NCBI RefSeq assembly: GCF_030732845.1
Contig: NZ_JASHKA010000012.1
Span: 124,001-188,000, forward strand
Direction of reading: 5' to 3'
Length of the DNA stretch: 64,000 nt
From: Roseibium sp. MMSF_3544
Lineage (GTDB): Bacteria; Pseudomonadota; Alphaproteobacteria; Rhizobiales; Stappiaceae
The translations under genes and the position numbers were made by a program. Under the pieces are notes generated by a model that saw nothing but the letters and a program-made list of their open reading frames with translations, ran no database searches and was not told the DNA's origin. Shown here piece by piece: positions 44,608 to 54,445 of this stretch; position 1 is the first letter of the stretch, and each line of letters starts with the position of its first letter.

Positions 44608-46461
44608 TCACGCCAGCACGCTGTCCGCTTTCAAGAAGCCACCTGACTGGCGATGCCAAAGCTGCGCATAAAGCCCGGTTTCCTGCGCGAGCAGGGACTG
44701 GTGTGTTCCCTGCTGAACAATGCGTCCCTGGTCCATGACGATAAGCCTGTCCATTGCTGCAATCGTCGAAAGCCGGTGGGCAATCGCAATGACCGTTTTC
44801 CCGGCCATCAGGCTTTGCAGGTTTTCTTGGATCGCAGCTTCCACTTCAGAATCGAGCGCGGACGTGGCCTCGTCCAGGACAAGGATCGGTGCGTCCTTCA
44901 GCAAGACGCGGGCAATTGCGATCCGCTGGCGCTGTCCGCCCGACAATTTGACACCCCGCTCCCCGACGAAGGCATCAAGGCCGGTCCGGCCCCTTTTGTC
45001 CTCCAATTGCTGAATGAAATCGAACGCATGTGCCTTCTTTGCCGCCTCGATGAGCTCCGCCTCGCTCGCCGAGCTCCGTCCGTAGAGAATATTTTCGCGG
45101 ATGGATCGGTGCAGCAACGAGGTATCTTGCGTCACCATGCCAATCGATCGGCGAAGCGAATCTTGCGCGACAAACTTGATGTCCTGGCCGTCTATCGAGA
45201 TGCATCCGTCCTCCAGGTCGAAAAACCTGAGCAGCAGGCTGACGAGTGTGGTCTTGCCCGCTCCTGACGGCCCGACCAGGCCAACACGTTCTCCAGGCTG
45301 GATCGACAGGTTGAGATGATCGATCACGCCACCATCCTTGCCGTAGTGGAAGCGAATATTCTCAAAACGGATCGCGCCTTTTGCGACGGAAAGGTCCTTC
45401 GCATCGGGCATGTCGGTCAGCACGACAGGCTTTACGATTGTCTCCATGCTGTCCTGCAGGGACCCGAAATGACGGAACAAGCCGTTGAGTTGGTTGAACA
45501 GCCGATTGAGCAGGATATTGAGCCGCAGGATCAGGCTGAGCGCGAAAGCGACATGGCCCGTGCTTATGCCACCATCTTGCCAGACGTTCAGCGCCATCGC
45601 GGTAACGGAGACAATCATGACGCCGTTGATCAGCGACATGGTCATCCGGATTGACGTCAGGTACCGGGTGAACCGCTGCAATTTGCCGATGAAGTTTTCA
45701 ACGGCCCCTCTGGCTCCGTGGTTTTCCTCCCGCGTGGAGCCGAAGAGTTTCACCGACTGGATGTTCGTGTAGGTATCCACGAGACGTCCGGTCACGCCTG
45801 AATAGCTGTGAGCGGTTTCCTTAGAGGCATCGCGGATGCGCGGCACGAAATAAAGGGCGGTGAGCGCGAAACAGACCAGCCAGAGAGCAACAATCGCTCC
45901 AAGCCTGTAGTCGAGTTCCGTCACAAGTACCAATGTCGTGACGGCATAAACGACAATGAACCACACAACCTGTAGCAGATTGATCATGAAGTCTCCGGCA
46001 GACATGCCCGACTGCATGACCTTTTGCGCAAGCCTGCCGGCAAGGTCATCCTGGAAATAGCTGAGACTTTGCCGCATCACGCGCTGGTGGCATTGCCACC
46101 TGACGAGATTGAAAAAGGACGGAACAACGGTCTGTTCCTCCACGAGTGCCATCAGTGAATTGACCAGGGCTCGAAGGACCAGAACCACGAAGGCCATGGT
46201 CAGCAGTGTCCAGGCGTGGTCGCTGAAAAAAGTTGCCCGGTTGCCGTTTTCCAGAAGGTCCACGATCCGTCCGAGAAAGTTGAAGACTGTGACTTCGACG
46301 AACGCGGACGCACCGCCCAGAACCAGCATGGCTACAAAGGGCCAGCGCACCTGACTGACGAAGTAAAACAGAAAAGCGACGCCGCCGCGCGGCATATCCT
46401 TTGGCGGCGCTGATCGAAACGGGTCAATCCAGGTTTCGAATAAATGAAAGAGCGGGGACAC
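44608..46461 (-). CDS. ABC exporter half-transporter 2 (MsbA-like, paralogue of the one at 37969)
   Basis: A 617-aa half-transporter starting at GTG 46461 behind GGAGA. Six N-terminal helices, then an ABC domain with Walker A GPSGAGKTT, signature KLSGGQRQR, Walker B ILVLDEATS and H loop AHRLST. It shares the N-terminal ETWIDPF/ELVDPF pattern, TQDTSLLHRSI and the C-terminal LYAQLWHRQSGGFL ending with exporter 1 at 37969. The shared ends suggest a recent duplication or a heterodimeric pair. No cargo clue. Confidence 0.92.
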   Translation of the reverse strand: MSPLFHLFETWIDPFRSAPPKDMPRGGVAFLFYFVSQVRWPFVAMLVLGGASAFVEVTVFNFLGRIVDLLENGNRATFFSDHAWTLLTMAFVVLVLRALVNSLMALVEEQTVVPSFFNLVRWQCHQRVMRQSLSYFQDDLAGRLAQKVMQSGMSAGDFMINLLQVVWFIVVYAVTTLVLVTELDYRLGAIVALWLVCFALTALYFVPRIRDASKETAHSYSGVTGRLVDTYTNIQSVKLFGSTREENHGARGAVENFIGKLQRFTRYLTSIRMTMSLINGVMIVSVTAMALNVWQDGGISTGHVAFALSLILRLNILLNRLFNQLNGLFRHFGSLQDSMETIVKPVVLTDMPDAKDLSVAKGAIRFENIRFHYGKDGGVIDHLNLSIQPGERVGLVGPSGAGKTTLVSLLLRFFDLEDGCISIDGQDIKFVAQDSLRRSIGMVTQDTSLLHRSIRENILYGRSSASEAELIEAAKKAHAFDFIQQLEDKRGRTGLDAFVGERGVKLSGGQRQRIAIARVLLKDAPILVLDEATSALDSEVEAAIQENLQSLMAGKTVIAIAHRLSTIAAMDRLIVMDQGRIVQQGTHQSLLAQETGLYAQLWHRQSGGFLKADSVLA

Positions 46462-46693
46462 GTGACGTCTCCAGGAGAGCAGGATCGAATCTTTTCCTCA
46501 TCCTACGCTTCTGAGGGAAGTCTGGGCCAATAAATTGAGTGAAACACTCGCGTGGGATTTCGAAGTTTTGCAATGCAATTGTCTGGCAAAAATTACAGCT
46601 GGGTAAAACCAGCGGCCACGACCTGTTGTCCATGACAAGGGCCGATTAAGCTGATATCCCAGCGCGCTCTCAAAGCACGAGATCGAAAAGCCG

Positions 46694-47170
46694 ATGCCAG
46701 ACATTGCCCTCTACCAACCGGACATTCCCCAGAACACAGGCACGATCCTGCGGATGGCCGCGTGTCTGGGCGTGACCGTCCATCTGATAGAGCCGGCGGG
46801 TTTCCCGATTTCCGACAGCGCCCTGAAGCGGGCGGGCATGGACTATCTTGAGCGGGCTTCAATGCGGCGGCACAGGAGTTTTGCCGATTTTGAGCTGTTC
46901 CGCCTGACGCGAAACCAGAGGCTGGTCCTGCTGACGACCAAGGCGGAAGACATCTACACGGAATTTCAATACCGAGCTGACGACATATTGCTGATGGGCC
47001 GGGAAAGCACCGGCGTACCTGAAAGCATCCACGAACTTGCCGACGCAAGGTTGACGATTCCGATGATCGAAGGCATGCGTTCGCTGAATGTCGCCGTCTC
47101 GACAGGAATGGCGCTTGGGGAAGTCTTGCGGCAGACCAACACATTTCCTAAAAACAATCCTGAAGGCTGA
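46694..47170 (+). CDS. trmL: tRNA (cytidine(34)-2'-O)-methyltransferase
   Basis: A 158-aa SPOUT-class RNA methyltransferase (TrmL/YibK). It methylates the wobble ribose of certain leucine tRNAs using SAM. Motifs: [20 protein letters not shown] near the start (NTG), [16 protein letters not shown], and the C-terminal trefoil-knot region [26 protein letters not shown]. The length matches the family's minimal form. It is followed by hemF after 40 bases, same strand. Confidence 0.93.
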   Translation: MPDIALYQPDIPQNTGTILRMAACLGVTVHLIEPAGFPISDSALKRAGMDYLERASMRRHRSFADFELFRLTRNQRLVLLTTKAEDIYTEFQYRADDILLMGRESTGVPESIHELADARLTIPMIEGMRSLNVAVSTGMALGEVLRQTNTFPKNNPEG

Positions 47171-47210
47171 TCCCGGGCTTTCTACTTACTTTTCAATTGG
47201 GGTTGATCAC

Positions 47211-48137
47211 ATGAACGCACCGAGCCCGGAAAATCGCGGCGGCCCTATCCCGGACGGTATCGAAGACAAGAAGACAACCGCTCCTTTGTGGTTCAAGGAC
47301 TTGCGCGACCGGATCTGCAAGTCCTTCGAAGATCTGGAGGACGAGATCGGCACGCTTGGTGGTCCCCTTGCAGACCAACCGGCAGGCCGGTTTGAACGCA
47401 CACCCTGGGAACGGACTGACAGCAGCGGCGAAAAAGGTGGCGGCGGTGTCATGGCCCTTATGCATGGCCGTGTCTTTGAAAAAGTCGGTGTCCATATCTC
47501 GACCGTGCACGGCGAATTCTCGCCGGAGTTTCGCGGGCAGATACCGGGTGCGTTGGAAGATCCCCGCTTCTGGGCATCTGGCATCAGTCTGATTGCCCAT
47601 TTGCACAATCCGCACGTACCGGCGGTGCACATGAACACCCGCATGGTGGTGACAACGCGCCAATGGTTCGGTGGCGGCGCGGACTTGACGCCGGTTCTGG
47701 ATGCCCGGCGAACACAGGAAGATCCCGACACCGTCGCCTTTCACCAGGCGATGAAGGACGCCTGCGATGCACACGACGTGGCCGACTATGATGCCTACAA
47801 AGCCTGGTGCGACGATTACTTCTTCCTGAAACACCGCAACGAGCCGCGCGGGATTGGCGGCATATTCTACGACTATCTGCACAGCGGAAACTGGGACGCC
47901 GATTTTGCGTTCACGCAAGCCGTGGGCAAGGCATTTTGGGCTGTCTATCCGGAACTCGTCCGCCGGAATTTTGAAAAGACCTGGACCGAAGCCGACCGCG
48001 AGGAACAACTCGTCCGGCGCGGCAGGTACGTCGAATACAACCTGCTCTATGACAGGGGCACGATTTTCGGCCTGAAAACGGGAGGCAACGTCGCCTCCAT
48101 CCTCTCGTCCATGCCGCCGGTCGTGAAATGGCCTTAA
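47211..48137 (+). CDS. hemF: oxygen-dependent coproporphyrinogen III oxidase
   Basis: HemF converts coproporphyrinogen III to protoporphyrinogen IX with O2. The 308-aa protein from ATG 47211 shows [44 protein letters not shown] and [14 protein letters not shown], all family features. The start is taken at [11 protein letters not shown]; the frame overlaps trmL upstream but lacks sense there. Haem supply fits the nearby bc1 genes, though they are far apart. Its stop converges with the HD-GYP gene 35 bases on. Confidence 0.95.
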   Translation: MNAPSPENRGGPIPDGIEDKKTTAPLWFKDLRDRICKSFEDLEDEIGTLGGPLADQPAGRFERTPWERTDSSGEKGGGGVMALMHGRVFEKVGVHISTVHGEFSPEFRGQIPGALEDPRFWASGISLIAHLHNPHVPAVHMNTRMVVTTRQWFGGGADLTPVLDARRTQEDPDTVAFHQAMKDACDAHDVADYDAYKAWCDDYFFLKHRNEPRGIGGIFYDYLHSGNWDADFAFTQAVGKAFWAVYPELVRRNFEKTWTEADREEQLVRRGRYVEYNLLYDRGTIFGLKTGGNVASILSSMPPVVKWP

Positions 48138-48171
48138 GTTAGGTTTCTCTGCGAAGCAGGTGCGACGACGC

Positions 48172-49266
48172 CTATGCGGCCGGGGCGGCCCGGGTAACGG
48201 CGCCCATTTCGCGCCCCAGCATCATCTCTGCAAGCCTGGTCACCATTTTCTGGTCAAGCTTGGCACCCATGTCCTTCATCATGGAGATGGCACTGCGTGC
48301 GGGCACACTCTCACAGTAAGGACGCTCTTCCGTCAGTGCGGTGTAGATGTCGCACACCGTCATGAGGCGGACCTTGGGAATGATACGCTCGCCCGGCAGG
48401 CCGTTCGGATATCCCGAACCATCAAGAAATTCATGGTGCTGGATGGCCATCCTCTTGATGTCCGCCGGAACTTCAAGCCGTGACTTCAAGATATCACGAC
48501 CGAACACCGGGTGCCTGTCGACAAGCGCCCGTTCCTCGTTCGTCAACTTGCTCTTTTTGTCGAGAATTGTCAGCGGTATCCGCATCTTGCCGATATCGTG
48601 AACCAATCCGCCCGCGACAACTTCCGCACAGTCTTCGTCGTCCCAGCCAAGCTGCTTGGCAAGCATGCCTGCAAGGCCGGCAACACGAAGGGAATGGCGA
48701 TAGGTTTCGCTGTGATGCGTGTGTACGGCAGAAAGCCAGCTTGAAAGACCGTCGCGGTTGAGCGCAAAAAGCAGGTCTTCGGCACATTCATTCATCAGCT
48801 TGACGCGGATCTTGGCGCCTTCAACCGTCGAGAAACACAGGCTCTCAAGAAAGGCATTGCAGTTCCTGTAGGCCGCGGCTGTGTCTTCAGGGGTCCGTCT
48901 GGGCAAGGCCGCATTCGGATCCGATCCGGTCAGCACCTTGACCTCTTTCAGCAGCAGCGCAAACGGCGCGTCGCGCTCCATCGTCTTCGTCTTGCCCAGC
49001 GCGGCAGCCTGGACGGCCTCTCTGCGGTTTTTCTGCGAGATAAGACAAATCACGGGAATTTCGGCAATGCTCGCCCAGGAGGATTTCAAGGCAGTCAGCC
49101 CGGCGTCGGTCGATCCCAACAGCTCGACGATCGCAAGCTTGCCCTCACCCACTGTGTGCGGTGAAACCTTGTCCATATCGATCAATCTTGCAGGGAAGAA
49201 AAACGGCAGCTTTCTCACCGGTGAATCAAGTGAAAGCGGTCCGTCTGATATGAGAACTATTTCCAT
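48172..49266 (-). CDS. HD-GYP domain protein with N-terminal receiver-like region
   Basis: A 364-aa protein starting at ATG 49266. The C-terminal HD-GYP domain (about 200-350) has the catalytic HDIGK, the HHEFLDGSGYPNGL box, and VCDIYTALTEERPY. The N-terminal 130 residues look like a degenerate receiver (MEIVLISDGPLSLDS; no phospho-Asp pattern). HD-GYP domains hydrolyse c-di-GMP. Together with the GGDEF/EAL protein at 40.6 kb it indicates c-di-GMP signalling. Not in an obvious operon. Confidence 0.88.
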   Translation of the reverse strand: MEIVLISDGPLSLDSPVRKLPFFFPARLIDMDKVSPHTVGEGKLAIVELLGSTDAGLTALKSSWASIAEIPVICLISQKNRREAVQAAALGKTKTMERDAPFALLLKEVKVLTGSDPNAALPRRTPEDTAAAYRNCNAFLESLCFSTVEGAKIRVKLMNECAEDLLFALNRDGLSSWLSAVHTHHSETYRHSLRVAGLAGMLAKQLGWDDEDCAEVVAGGLVHDIGKMRIPLTILDKKSKLTNEERALVDRHPVFGRDILKSRLEVPADIKRMAIQHHEFLDGSGYPNGLPGERIIPKVRLMTVCDIYTALTEERPYCESVPARSAISMMKDMGAKLDQKMVTRLAEMMLGREMGAVTRAAPAA

Positions 49267-49377
49267 CGATTGTCTCGTCGCGCCCTGCAAACCGATATGG
49301 AAGCTTGAATTCCGGTTGGTCAGCAAAAAGAAATTATCCCGCCATTTGACGGGTTTTCTTTTAAAAAAACGCTAAAA

Positions 49378-50616
49378 TTACTGCGTTGAACGCGCAAGAA
49401 GTTGCTCTTTGCTTAAGGAAAAACCGCTTTCCTGCCATTCACCTTCCAGGCGCTTCAAAAGCACGCCGAGGGTAGGGCCTGCCGCGTGGCCGGAAGCGAT
49501 CAGGTCCGCACCCTTCAGCGGAAACTCCGGAACGGCCTGCGCCCTGATGAGAGACAACCTGTCTCTGAGCGCGTCCGCATCCTCTGTTCCGCGTGCCTTG
49601 TCGACCGCCCAGATTGCCAGCAGACCGTCGATGGCCCCCTGCTTGCCGAAGGAATAGGTAAGCAAAGCGGCGCTAGGAACATCTTCCGACTGGCGCAGCA
49701 TCTTTTTCGCAGCCCACGCTGTCTGGATGCGTTTGCGTTCAGCGTTTGAAAGCCGGAACCGCTCACACACACGTTCCAGGTCCTCGCGCACGAACCCGGC
49801 CAGCACCACAAGCGCGAGCTCGGGATCTCGCGTCTCGGGCGCAATGTCGTCCAGTTGGCGCAAGGCTTCGTAGTCGTCCATGCGGGCGAGGCCACCCGTT
49901 GCGATCTCCCAAAGACCGCAATCGTTCATCATTTTCACAGCATATGCAGCGAGCGGAGCGCGCAGCAAACGCCTCATTTCATGACCTATCCGCTCTGCGG
50001 AAAGCTGCCGCAGTCCGTCCCGCTGACGCAAACAGGCCCCGAGCCCTTCCGGGTCGAGGTCACCTTCACCATAGGCAGCGTAAATCCGGAAAAACCTTAG
50101 AATTCGAAGATAGTCTTCTTTGATACGGCTGTCGGGATCACCGATGAAGCGGACACGGCGCGCCAGGCAATCGTCCAGCCCGCCAAGCGGATCATGCAGG
50201 CGTCCCTGCCGGTCCACGTAAAGCGCGTTCATCGTGAAATCCCGGCGCATCGCGTCCTTTTGCCAGTCGCGGCCAAAGACCACGCGAGCCTGGCGTCCGA
50301 ACGTCTCAACGTCTTCGCGCAGCGTGGTGACTTCGTAGGGAAATCCGTGACTGACGACCGTTATTGTGCCGTGGTCGAGGCCGGTTCCAATCGGTTTCAA
50401 CCCTGCCTTCCCGGCACGTCGCATGACGTCTTCTGGGCTCGCGGTGGTGGCGATATCGATGTCCGGAACCGGATGGCCGAGCAGAGTGTTGCGCACCGCG
50501 CCACCAACGGCGCGGGCCTCATCGCCGTCCTGTTCGACGGCCGAAAAGACATCCTGAATGCCAGGTGCGCGCAACCAATCCGCGTCACGGAGCTTATCGT
50601 CGACATCGACTGTCAT
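49378..50616 (-). CDS. cca: CCA tRNA nucleotidyltransferase
   Basis: A 412-aa class II-type enzyme that adds or repairs the 3' CCA of tRNAs. The nucleotidyltransferase head shows ARAVGGAVRNTLLG (GG) and DIDIATTASPEDV (DxD) at about 36-63, RRDFTMNALYVD (about 126-137), and the RRxR-type region ILRFFRIYAAYG. ATG 50616 is preferred (MTVDVDDKL). It lies four bases past a small DUF6111 gene and is the last gene of a minus-strand operon with it, a CoA-type Nudix hydrolase and a DUF1285 gene. Confidence 0.94.
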   Translation of the reverse strand: MTVDVDDKLRDADWLRAPGIQDVFSAVEQDGDEARAVGGAVRNTLLGHPVPDIDIATTASPEDVMRRAGKAGLKPIGTGLDHGTITVVSHGFPYEVTTLREDVETFGRQARVVFGRDWQKDAMRRDFTMNALYVDRQGRLHDPLGGLDDCLARRVRFIGDPDSRIKEDYLRILRFFRIYAAYGEGDLDPEGLGACLRQRDGLRQLSAERIGHEMRRLLRAPLAAYAVKMMNDCGLWEIATGGLARMDDYEALRQLDDIAPETRDPELALVVLAGFVREDLERVCERFRLSNAERKRIQTAWAAKKMLRQSEDVPSAALLTYSFGKQGAIDGLLAIWAVDKARGTEDADALRDRLSLIRAQAVPEFPLKGADLIASGHAAGPTLGVLLKRLEGEWQESGFSLSKEQLLARSTQ

Positions 50617-50620
50617 CGGA

Positions 50621-50881
50621 CTATTCGAACCCACCGGGCACAAAGACGCCGTCTTTGTATTGCGTCGGCCGGTAATCCGTGCCCTCCGGCCCGCGGTTCA
50701 ACGTGGACATGACCACAAAACCCGCGATGACCAGACCAAGCCCACTGACCGTGAGCCAGGCCAGTGGCCCTTTCGCCCAGCGGTCCGGGTCCTTGCTTCT
50801 TTTGGTCAGCCACAGCCAGATCGCGTAACAGATGAAAGGCAGGAGAAACAGGACCAGGTGGGTCAGTGCAACACGCAGCAT
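50621..50881 (-). CDS. DUF6111 family small membrane protein
   Basis: An 86-aa protein with two hydrophobic segments (LRVALTHLVLFLLPFICYAIWLW and LAWLTVSGLGLVIAGFVVMS) and a conserved C-terminal GTDYRPTQYKDGVFVPGGFE. The start ATG overlaps the TGA of the Nudix gene by one base, so it is translationally coupled; cca follows after four bases. The function of the family is not known. Confidence 0.85.
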   Translation of the reverse strand: MLRVALTHLVLFLLPFICYAIWLWLTKRSKDPDRWAKGPLAWLTVSGLGLVIAGFVVMSTLNRGPEGTDYRPTQYKDGVFVPGGFE

Positions 50882-51531
50882 CAGCGATAGACCGTCTCAT
50901 AGAAGGATCGGATAATTCCGGCGGTAACGCCCCAGATGTAGCGTTCTCCGAAGGGCATTGCATAGAAGTAACGCCGCTTGCCCTGCCATTCGCGGCTGAG
51001 CTTCTGGTGATTGGCCGGATTCATCAGAAAATTCAAGGGCACTTCAAAAACATCGTCGACTTCGTCGGGATTGGGATGAAATGGTGACAGATCCCTGATG
51101 GCACCCACCACCGGAATGACGCGGTAGCCCGATCCGGTCAGATAAGGAGCCAGGTTGCCGAGCGGCTCCACGTGGCCCGGAGCCAGACCAATTTCCTCGT
51201 CCGCTTCCCTGAGAGCGGCCTCAACCGGCCCCCCGTCGGTCGGGTCGATTTTTCCGCCGGGAAACGCAACCTGCCCGGCATGCGAGTTCAAATGTCCGGT
51301 CCGCTGTGTCAACACGACGCTCGGACCGCCGCCGCGCTCCAGAATACCGATCAGAACAGCGGCATCCCGCGGCGGACCGTCCCACCTGGCATAAGGCGGC
51401 AGATCGGGATTGAGCACATGATCGCCGGTCTCGGAACGGTCGTTGGTCCGTTCCGCTGCCGAGAGCCGGTCACGCAGGTCTGCTGCCCAGTCGCCCCGGT
51501 GAAGCATTTCGTTTATGGGCGTTACGGTCAT
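50881..51531 (-). CDS. CoA pyrophosphatase-type Nudix hydrolase
   Basis: A 216-aa Nudix protein. The CoA-pyrophosphatase motif (LTQRTGHLNSHAGQVAFPGG) and Nudix box (GGKIDPTDGGPVEAALREADEEIGL) stand together at about 78-118. Compared with the standard Nudix box there is an extra residue or two before the first Glu, as often in CoA-type members. The C-terminal PYLTGSGYRVIPVVGAI is also typical. It hydrolyses CoA or its derivatives; the exact substrate is unproven. Second gene of the DUF1285-Nudix-DUF6111-cca operon. Confidence 0.92.
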   Translation of the reverse strand: MTVTPINEMLHRGDWAADLRDRLSAAERTNDRSETGDHVLNPDLPPYARWDGPPRDAAVLIGILERGGGPSVVLTQRTGHLNSHAGQVAFPGGKIDPTDGGPVEAALREADEEIGLAPGHVEPLGNLAPYLTGSGYRVIPVVGAIRDLSPFHPNPDEVDDVFEVPLNFLMNPANHQKLSREWQGKRRYFYAMPFGERYIWGVTAGIIRSFYETVYR

Positions 51532-51595
51532 TCAGTCGGGCTGCCCACTCTTTTTGGTCGTTGCAAAATCACACACCTGCTCCTTCAAAGGGGCT

Positions 51596-52195
51596 TTATC
51601 TCAGCAATTCCGGGTCGATGGGATAGAACTGTCCGCCACTCCAGACACCCATTTCCGGACCGTTCGGACCGGTGCGTTCAACGATCAGCTCCGCAAGCTG
51701 ATACATCAGCGCACGTGTGAAGAGGGCCTCGATACGGCCTCTGACCAGAACATAGGGTTTCAGACCGCCGCTGTCTGGTTCTTTTTCGAATCGAAGCGGA
51801 TGTTCTGTACCCACTGGGACAAGATCACCGAGATTTGTCCGCAATGTCAGTTGCTGTTCATCACCCTCGCCGCCTTCCGCCATCTCCACAGCCAGGAGAG
51901 GCGCATCATCGACCGTGATGCCAATCTTTTCGACGGGCGTGACGAGATAATGCTTGCCGTCCTCGTCCTTGCGCAGAACAGAGGCGAACAATTTCACCAA
52001 TGGCTGCCGTCCGATGGGTGACCCTAGGTAATACCACGTGCCATCTCGAGCAATCCTGATATCCAGATCCCCGCAAAACTGCGGATTCCATTTTTCCACG
52101 GGCGGAGGTGTCTTGTCTTTCGCATCCGCCCGGCTCATCAGCGCTTTCAGTCCTTCGGGCATCGTGGTTGCTAAAGGAGCGTGTTCATCCGACAT
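51596..52195 (-). CDS. DUF1285 domain protein
   Basis: A 199-aa cytoplasmic protein starting at ATG 52195 (MSDEHAPLATTMPEGLK). Family-like segments: PVEKWNPQFCGDLDIRIARDGTWYYLGSPIGR and RIEALFTRALMYQLAELI, DUF1285 hallmarks. The family has a split-barrel-like fold, but no reaction is known. It heads the operon with the Nudix, DUF6111 and cca genes; TTG 52204 would be an alternative start. Confidence 0.87.
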   Translation of the reverse strand: MSDEHAPLATTMPEGLKALMSRADAKDKTPPPVEKWNPQFCGDLDIRIARDGTWYYLGSPIGRQPLVKLFASVLRKDEDGKHYLVTPVEKIGITVDDAPLLAVEMAEGGEGDEQQLTLRTNLGDLVPVGTEHPLRFEKEPDSGGLKPYVLVRGRIEALFTRALMYQLAELIVERTGPNGPEMGVWSGGQFYPIDPELLR

Positions 52196-52467
52196 GCGTT
52201 TCAAGGTCCTGTAGCTGCAATTCCAAGGCCTACGGAATTTTGACGAGTCCGTGCCTCATTCATCGAAAATGGACCTGCAGTTCGTTCCGGCAAGCCCACG
52301 CTTTTCCCCAGTGCGCAGAAAGAATCTTGGACCTTTCCACTGTATGGCGCACAATTGCGCCTTATCTACGGAATTATATGGTGTCAGACTGCATGAGTCG
52401 CAGCAACTAAAGACAATGCCCCGGCCCTCCCCGGTGCCGGGAAAAGATCATACGGGAAAGGTGATTC

Positions 52468-53487
52468 ATGAGTGTTGTTTCTCCCTCCAGCCCAAGCGAC
52501 GAAGATCTCGCCGCCGTTGCCGAAAACGCAGAGCGTGCCGTTGCCCGCATCAGCGAAGCAAAGGCAGACATTGCCCGGATCATTTTCGGGCAGGAGACGG
52601 TCGTCGAACAATCTCTCGTTACGATCCTGGCCGGAGGCCACGGTTTGCTGGTGGGTGTTCCGGGCCTTGCCAAGACGAAGCTGGTAGAAACGCTCGGCAC
52701 TGTGCTCGGGCTCGATGCGCGCCGCATCCAGTTTACACCAGACCTGATGCCGTCCGACATTCTGGGCGCGGAAGTCATGGAGCAGAGTGCGGACGGTGGC
52801 CGATCCTTCCGCTTCATTCCCGGACCAGTGTTCTCGCAGCTACTGATGGCCGACGAGATCAACCGTGCCAGCCCGCGCACCCAGTCAGCGCTGCTGCAGG
52901 CCATGCAGGAATATCACGTGACCGTCGCCGGGCATCCGCACGACTTGCCGCGCCCATTCCATGTTCTGGCGACACAGAACCCTCTGGAGCAGGAAGGCAC
53001 CTATCCCCTTCCCGAGGCGCAGCTTGACCGCTTCCTGATGCAGATTGACGTTCACTATCCGGATCTGGAAGCCGAACGCCGCATTCTCCTGGAAACCACC
53101 GGAGCCGATCAGGCCGAGGCGCAGGTCGCCATGAATGCCGAGGAGCTCATGGATTACCAGCAGCTCGTGCGCCGCATGCCAGTCGGGGAATCCGTCGTTG
53201 AATCAATCTTGAAGCTCGTGCGATCTGCGCGGCCTGACGACACGTCGTCGGCGACCGATGTCGCCGACCTGATTGCATGGGGTCCAGGACCACGTGCGAG
53301 CCAGGCCCTGATGCTGACAGTGCGCGCAAGGGCACTGGTGGACGGGCGCCTCGCTCCTTCCATCGACGATGTACTGGCACTTGCCGAACCCGTGCTTCAG
53401 CACCGCATGGCGCTGACGTTCGCTGCAAGAGCCGACGGCCATACTGTGAGAGACGTCATTCAGCGCGTCAAAGAGACAATCGCCTGA
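52468..53487 (+). CDS. MoxR-family AAA+ ATPase
   Basis: A 339-aa AAA+ ATPase of the MoxR type. Walker A GVPGLAKTKLVETLG (about 66-80), Walker B LLMADEINRA (about 126-135), sensor 1 FHVLATQNPLEQEGTYPLPEAQ and the MoxR C-terminal lid. MoxR proteins help assemble or activate metal-dependent or envelope complexes. The gene starts at ATG 52468 behind AAAGGTG and opens an operon with DUF58, a BatA-type and a second membrane protein. Confidence 0.94.
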   Translation: MSVVSPSSPSDEDLAAVAENAERAVARISEAKADIARIIFGQETVVEQSLVTILAGGHGLLVGVPGLAKTKLVETLGTVLGLDARRIQFTPDLMPSDILGAEVMEQSADGGRSFRFIPGPVFSQLLMADEINRASPRTQSALLQAMQEYHVTVAGHPHDLPRPFHVLATQNPLEQEGTYPLPEAQLDRFLMQIDVHYPDLEAERRILLETTGADQAEAQVAMNAEELMDYQQLVRRMPVGESVVESILKLVRSARPDDTSSATDVADLIAWGPGPRASQALMLTVRARALVDGRLAPSIDDVLALAEPVLQHRMALTFAARADGHTVRDVIQRVKETIA

Positions 53488-53518
53488 CATCAAGTCTTTC
53501 GCAGGAGCCCGAAACTAC

Positions 53519-54442
53519 ATGGACCCCCGGAACACCAAGGCAGGCATTGATCAGAGCACGTTGCCGAATGTCATCGGCGAGGCAAGGTCTGTTGCCGATG
53601 CCCTTCCGGACCTTCTGGTTGAAGCGAGCCACGTTGCAAGCTCGATCATTGCCGGATGGCACGGACGTCGTCGCGCCGGACCCGGGGAAAGTTTCTGGCA
53701 ATTCCGGCCCTTCAACATGGGCGAGCCGGCAAAACGCATCGACTGGCGGCGCTCGGCGCGGGACGATCATCTTTATGTCCGCGAACGCGAATGGGAGGCC
53801 GCCCATACGGTCTGGCTGTGGGCGGACCTGTCATCTTCCATGGTCTTTCGGTCCCGGCTTTCGGAAGTCAACAAGCGCGACCGTTCAATTGTGCTTATGC
53901 TTGCCCTGGCGGACATGCTGGCCGAAACCGGCGAGCGGATCGGCCTGACGGGATTGACCCGGCCATTTTCAGATCGCAGGGCGGCCGAACGGCTTGCCGA
54001 TGCACTGGCGCATCTGTCGAAACCGGTTGCCTTGCCAGACACGCTCTCGGTCAAGCGCTTCGCAGACGTGGTCCTGGTTTCGGATTTTCTTGACCCGCTG
54101 GAAGACATTGCCGAATGGGTCGCGCGCGTGGCAAGCACCGGTGCCAAAGGGCACCTTGTTCAGGTGCTCGACCCCATCGAGGAAACCTTCCCGTTTGACG
54201 GACGCATTGAGTTCACCGATCCGGAAAACGGTGTCCGTCTGACTGCGGGCCGCGCGGAAAACTGGCGCGAGGACTATCACACCAAGCTGGAAGCGCACCG
54301 GGCCGAGATCCGTGACATGGCGCGCCGGGCCGGCTGGACTTACGTTCTGCACCATACGGATCGCCCTGCCTCCGAACCGCTGCTTGTCCTGCACAGCGCT
54401 TTGTCCGGCGCACTCGACGTCATGAACAGGGGAGGCTTTTAA
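53519..54442 (+). CDS. DUF58 domain protein (MoxR operon)
   Basis: A 307-aa protein of the DUF58/VWA-like family: AGPGESFWQFRPFNMGEPAKRIDWRRSAR (the DUF58 core, about 52-80), HTVWLWADLSSSM with the MIDAS-like DxSxS arrangement (about 99-111), and HTKLEAHRAEIRDMA. These proteins accompany MoxR ATPases. It lies 31 bases past moxR, behind CAGGAG, and three bases before the next gene. Confidence 0.92.
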   Translation: MDPRNTKAGIDQSTLPNVIGEARSVADALPDLLVEASHVASSIIAGWHGRRRAGPGESFWQFRPFNMGEPAKRIDWRRSARDDHLYVREREWEAAHTVWLWADLSSSMVFRSRLSEVNKRDRSIVLMLALADMLAETGERIGLTGLTRPFSDRRAAERLADALAHLSKPVALPDTLSVKRFADVVLVSDFLDPLEDIAEWVARVASTGAKGHLVQVLDPIEETFPFDGRIEFTDPENGVRLTAGRAENWREDYHTKLEAHRAEIRDMARRAGWTYVLHHTDRPASEPLLVLHSALSGALDVMNRGGF

Positions 54443-54445
54443 TCG

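Noticed and set aside
47190..47210. Possible FNR-type site in front of hemF (TCAA-N6-TTGA)
   Set aside because: The half-sites are in the opposite orientation to TTGAT-N4-ATCAA, so it does not match FNR.
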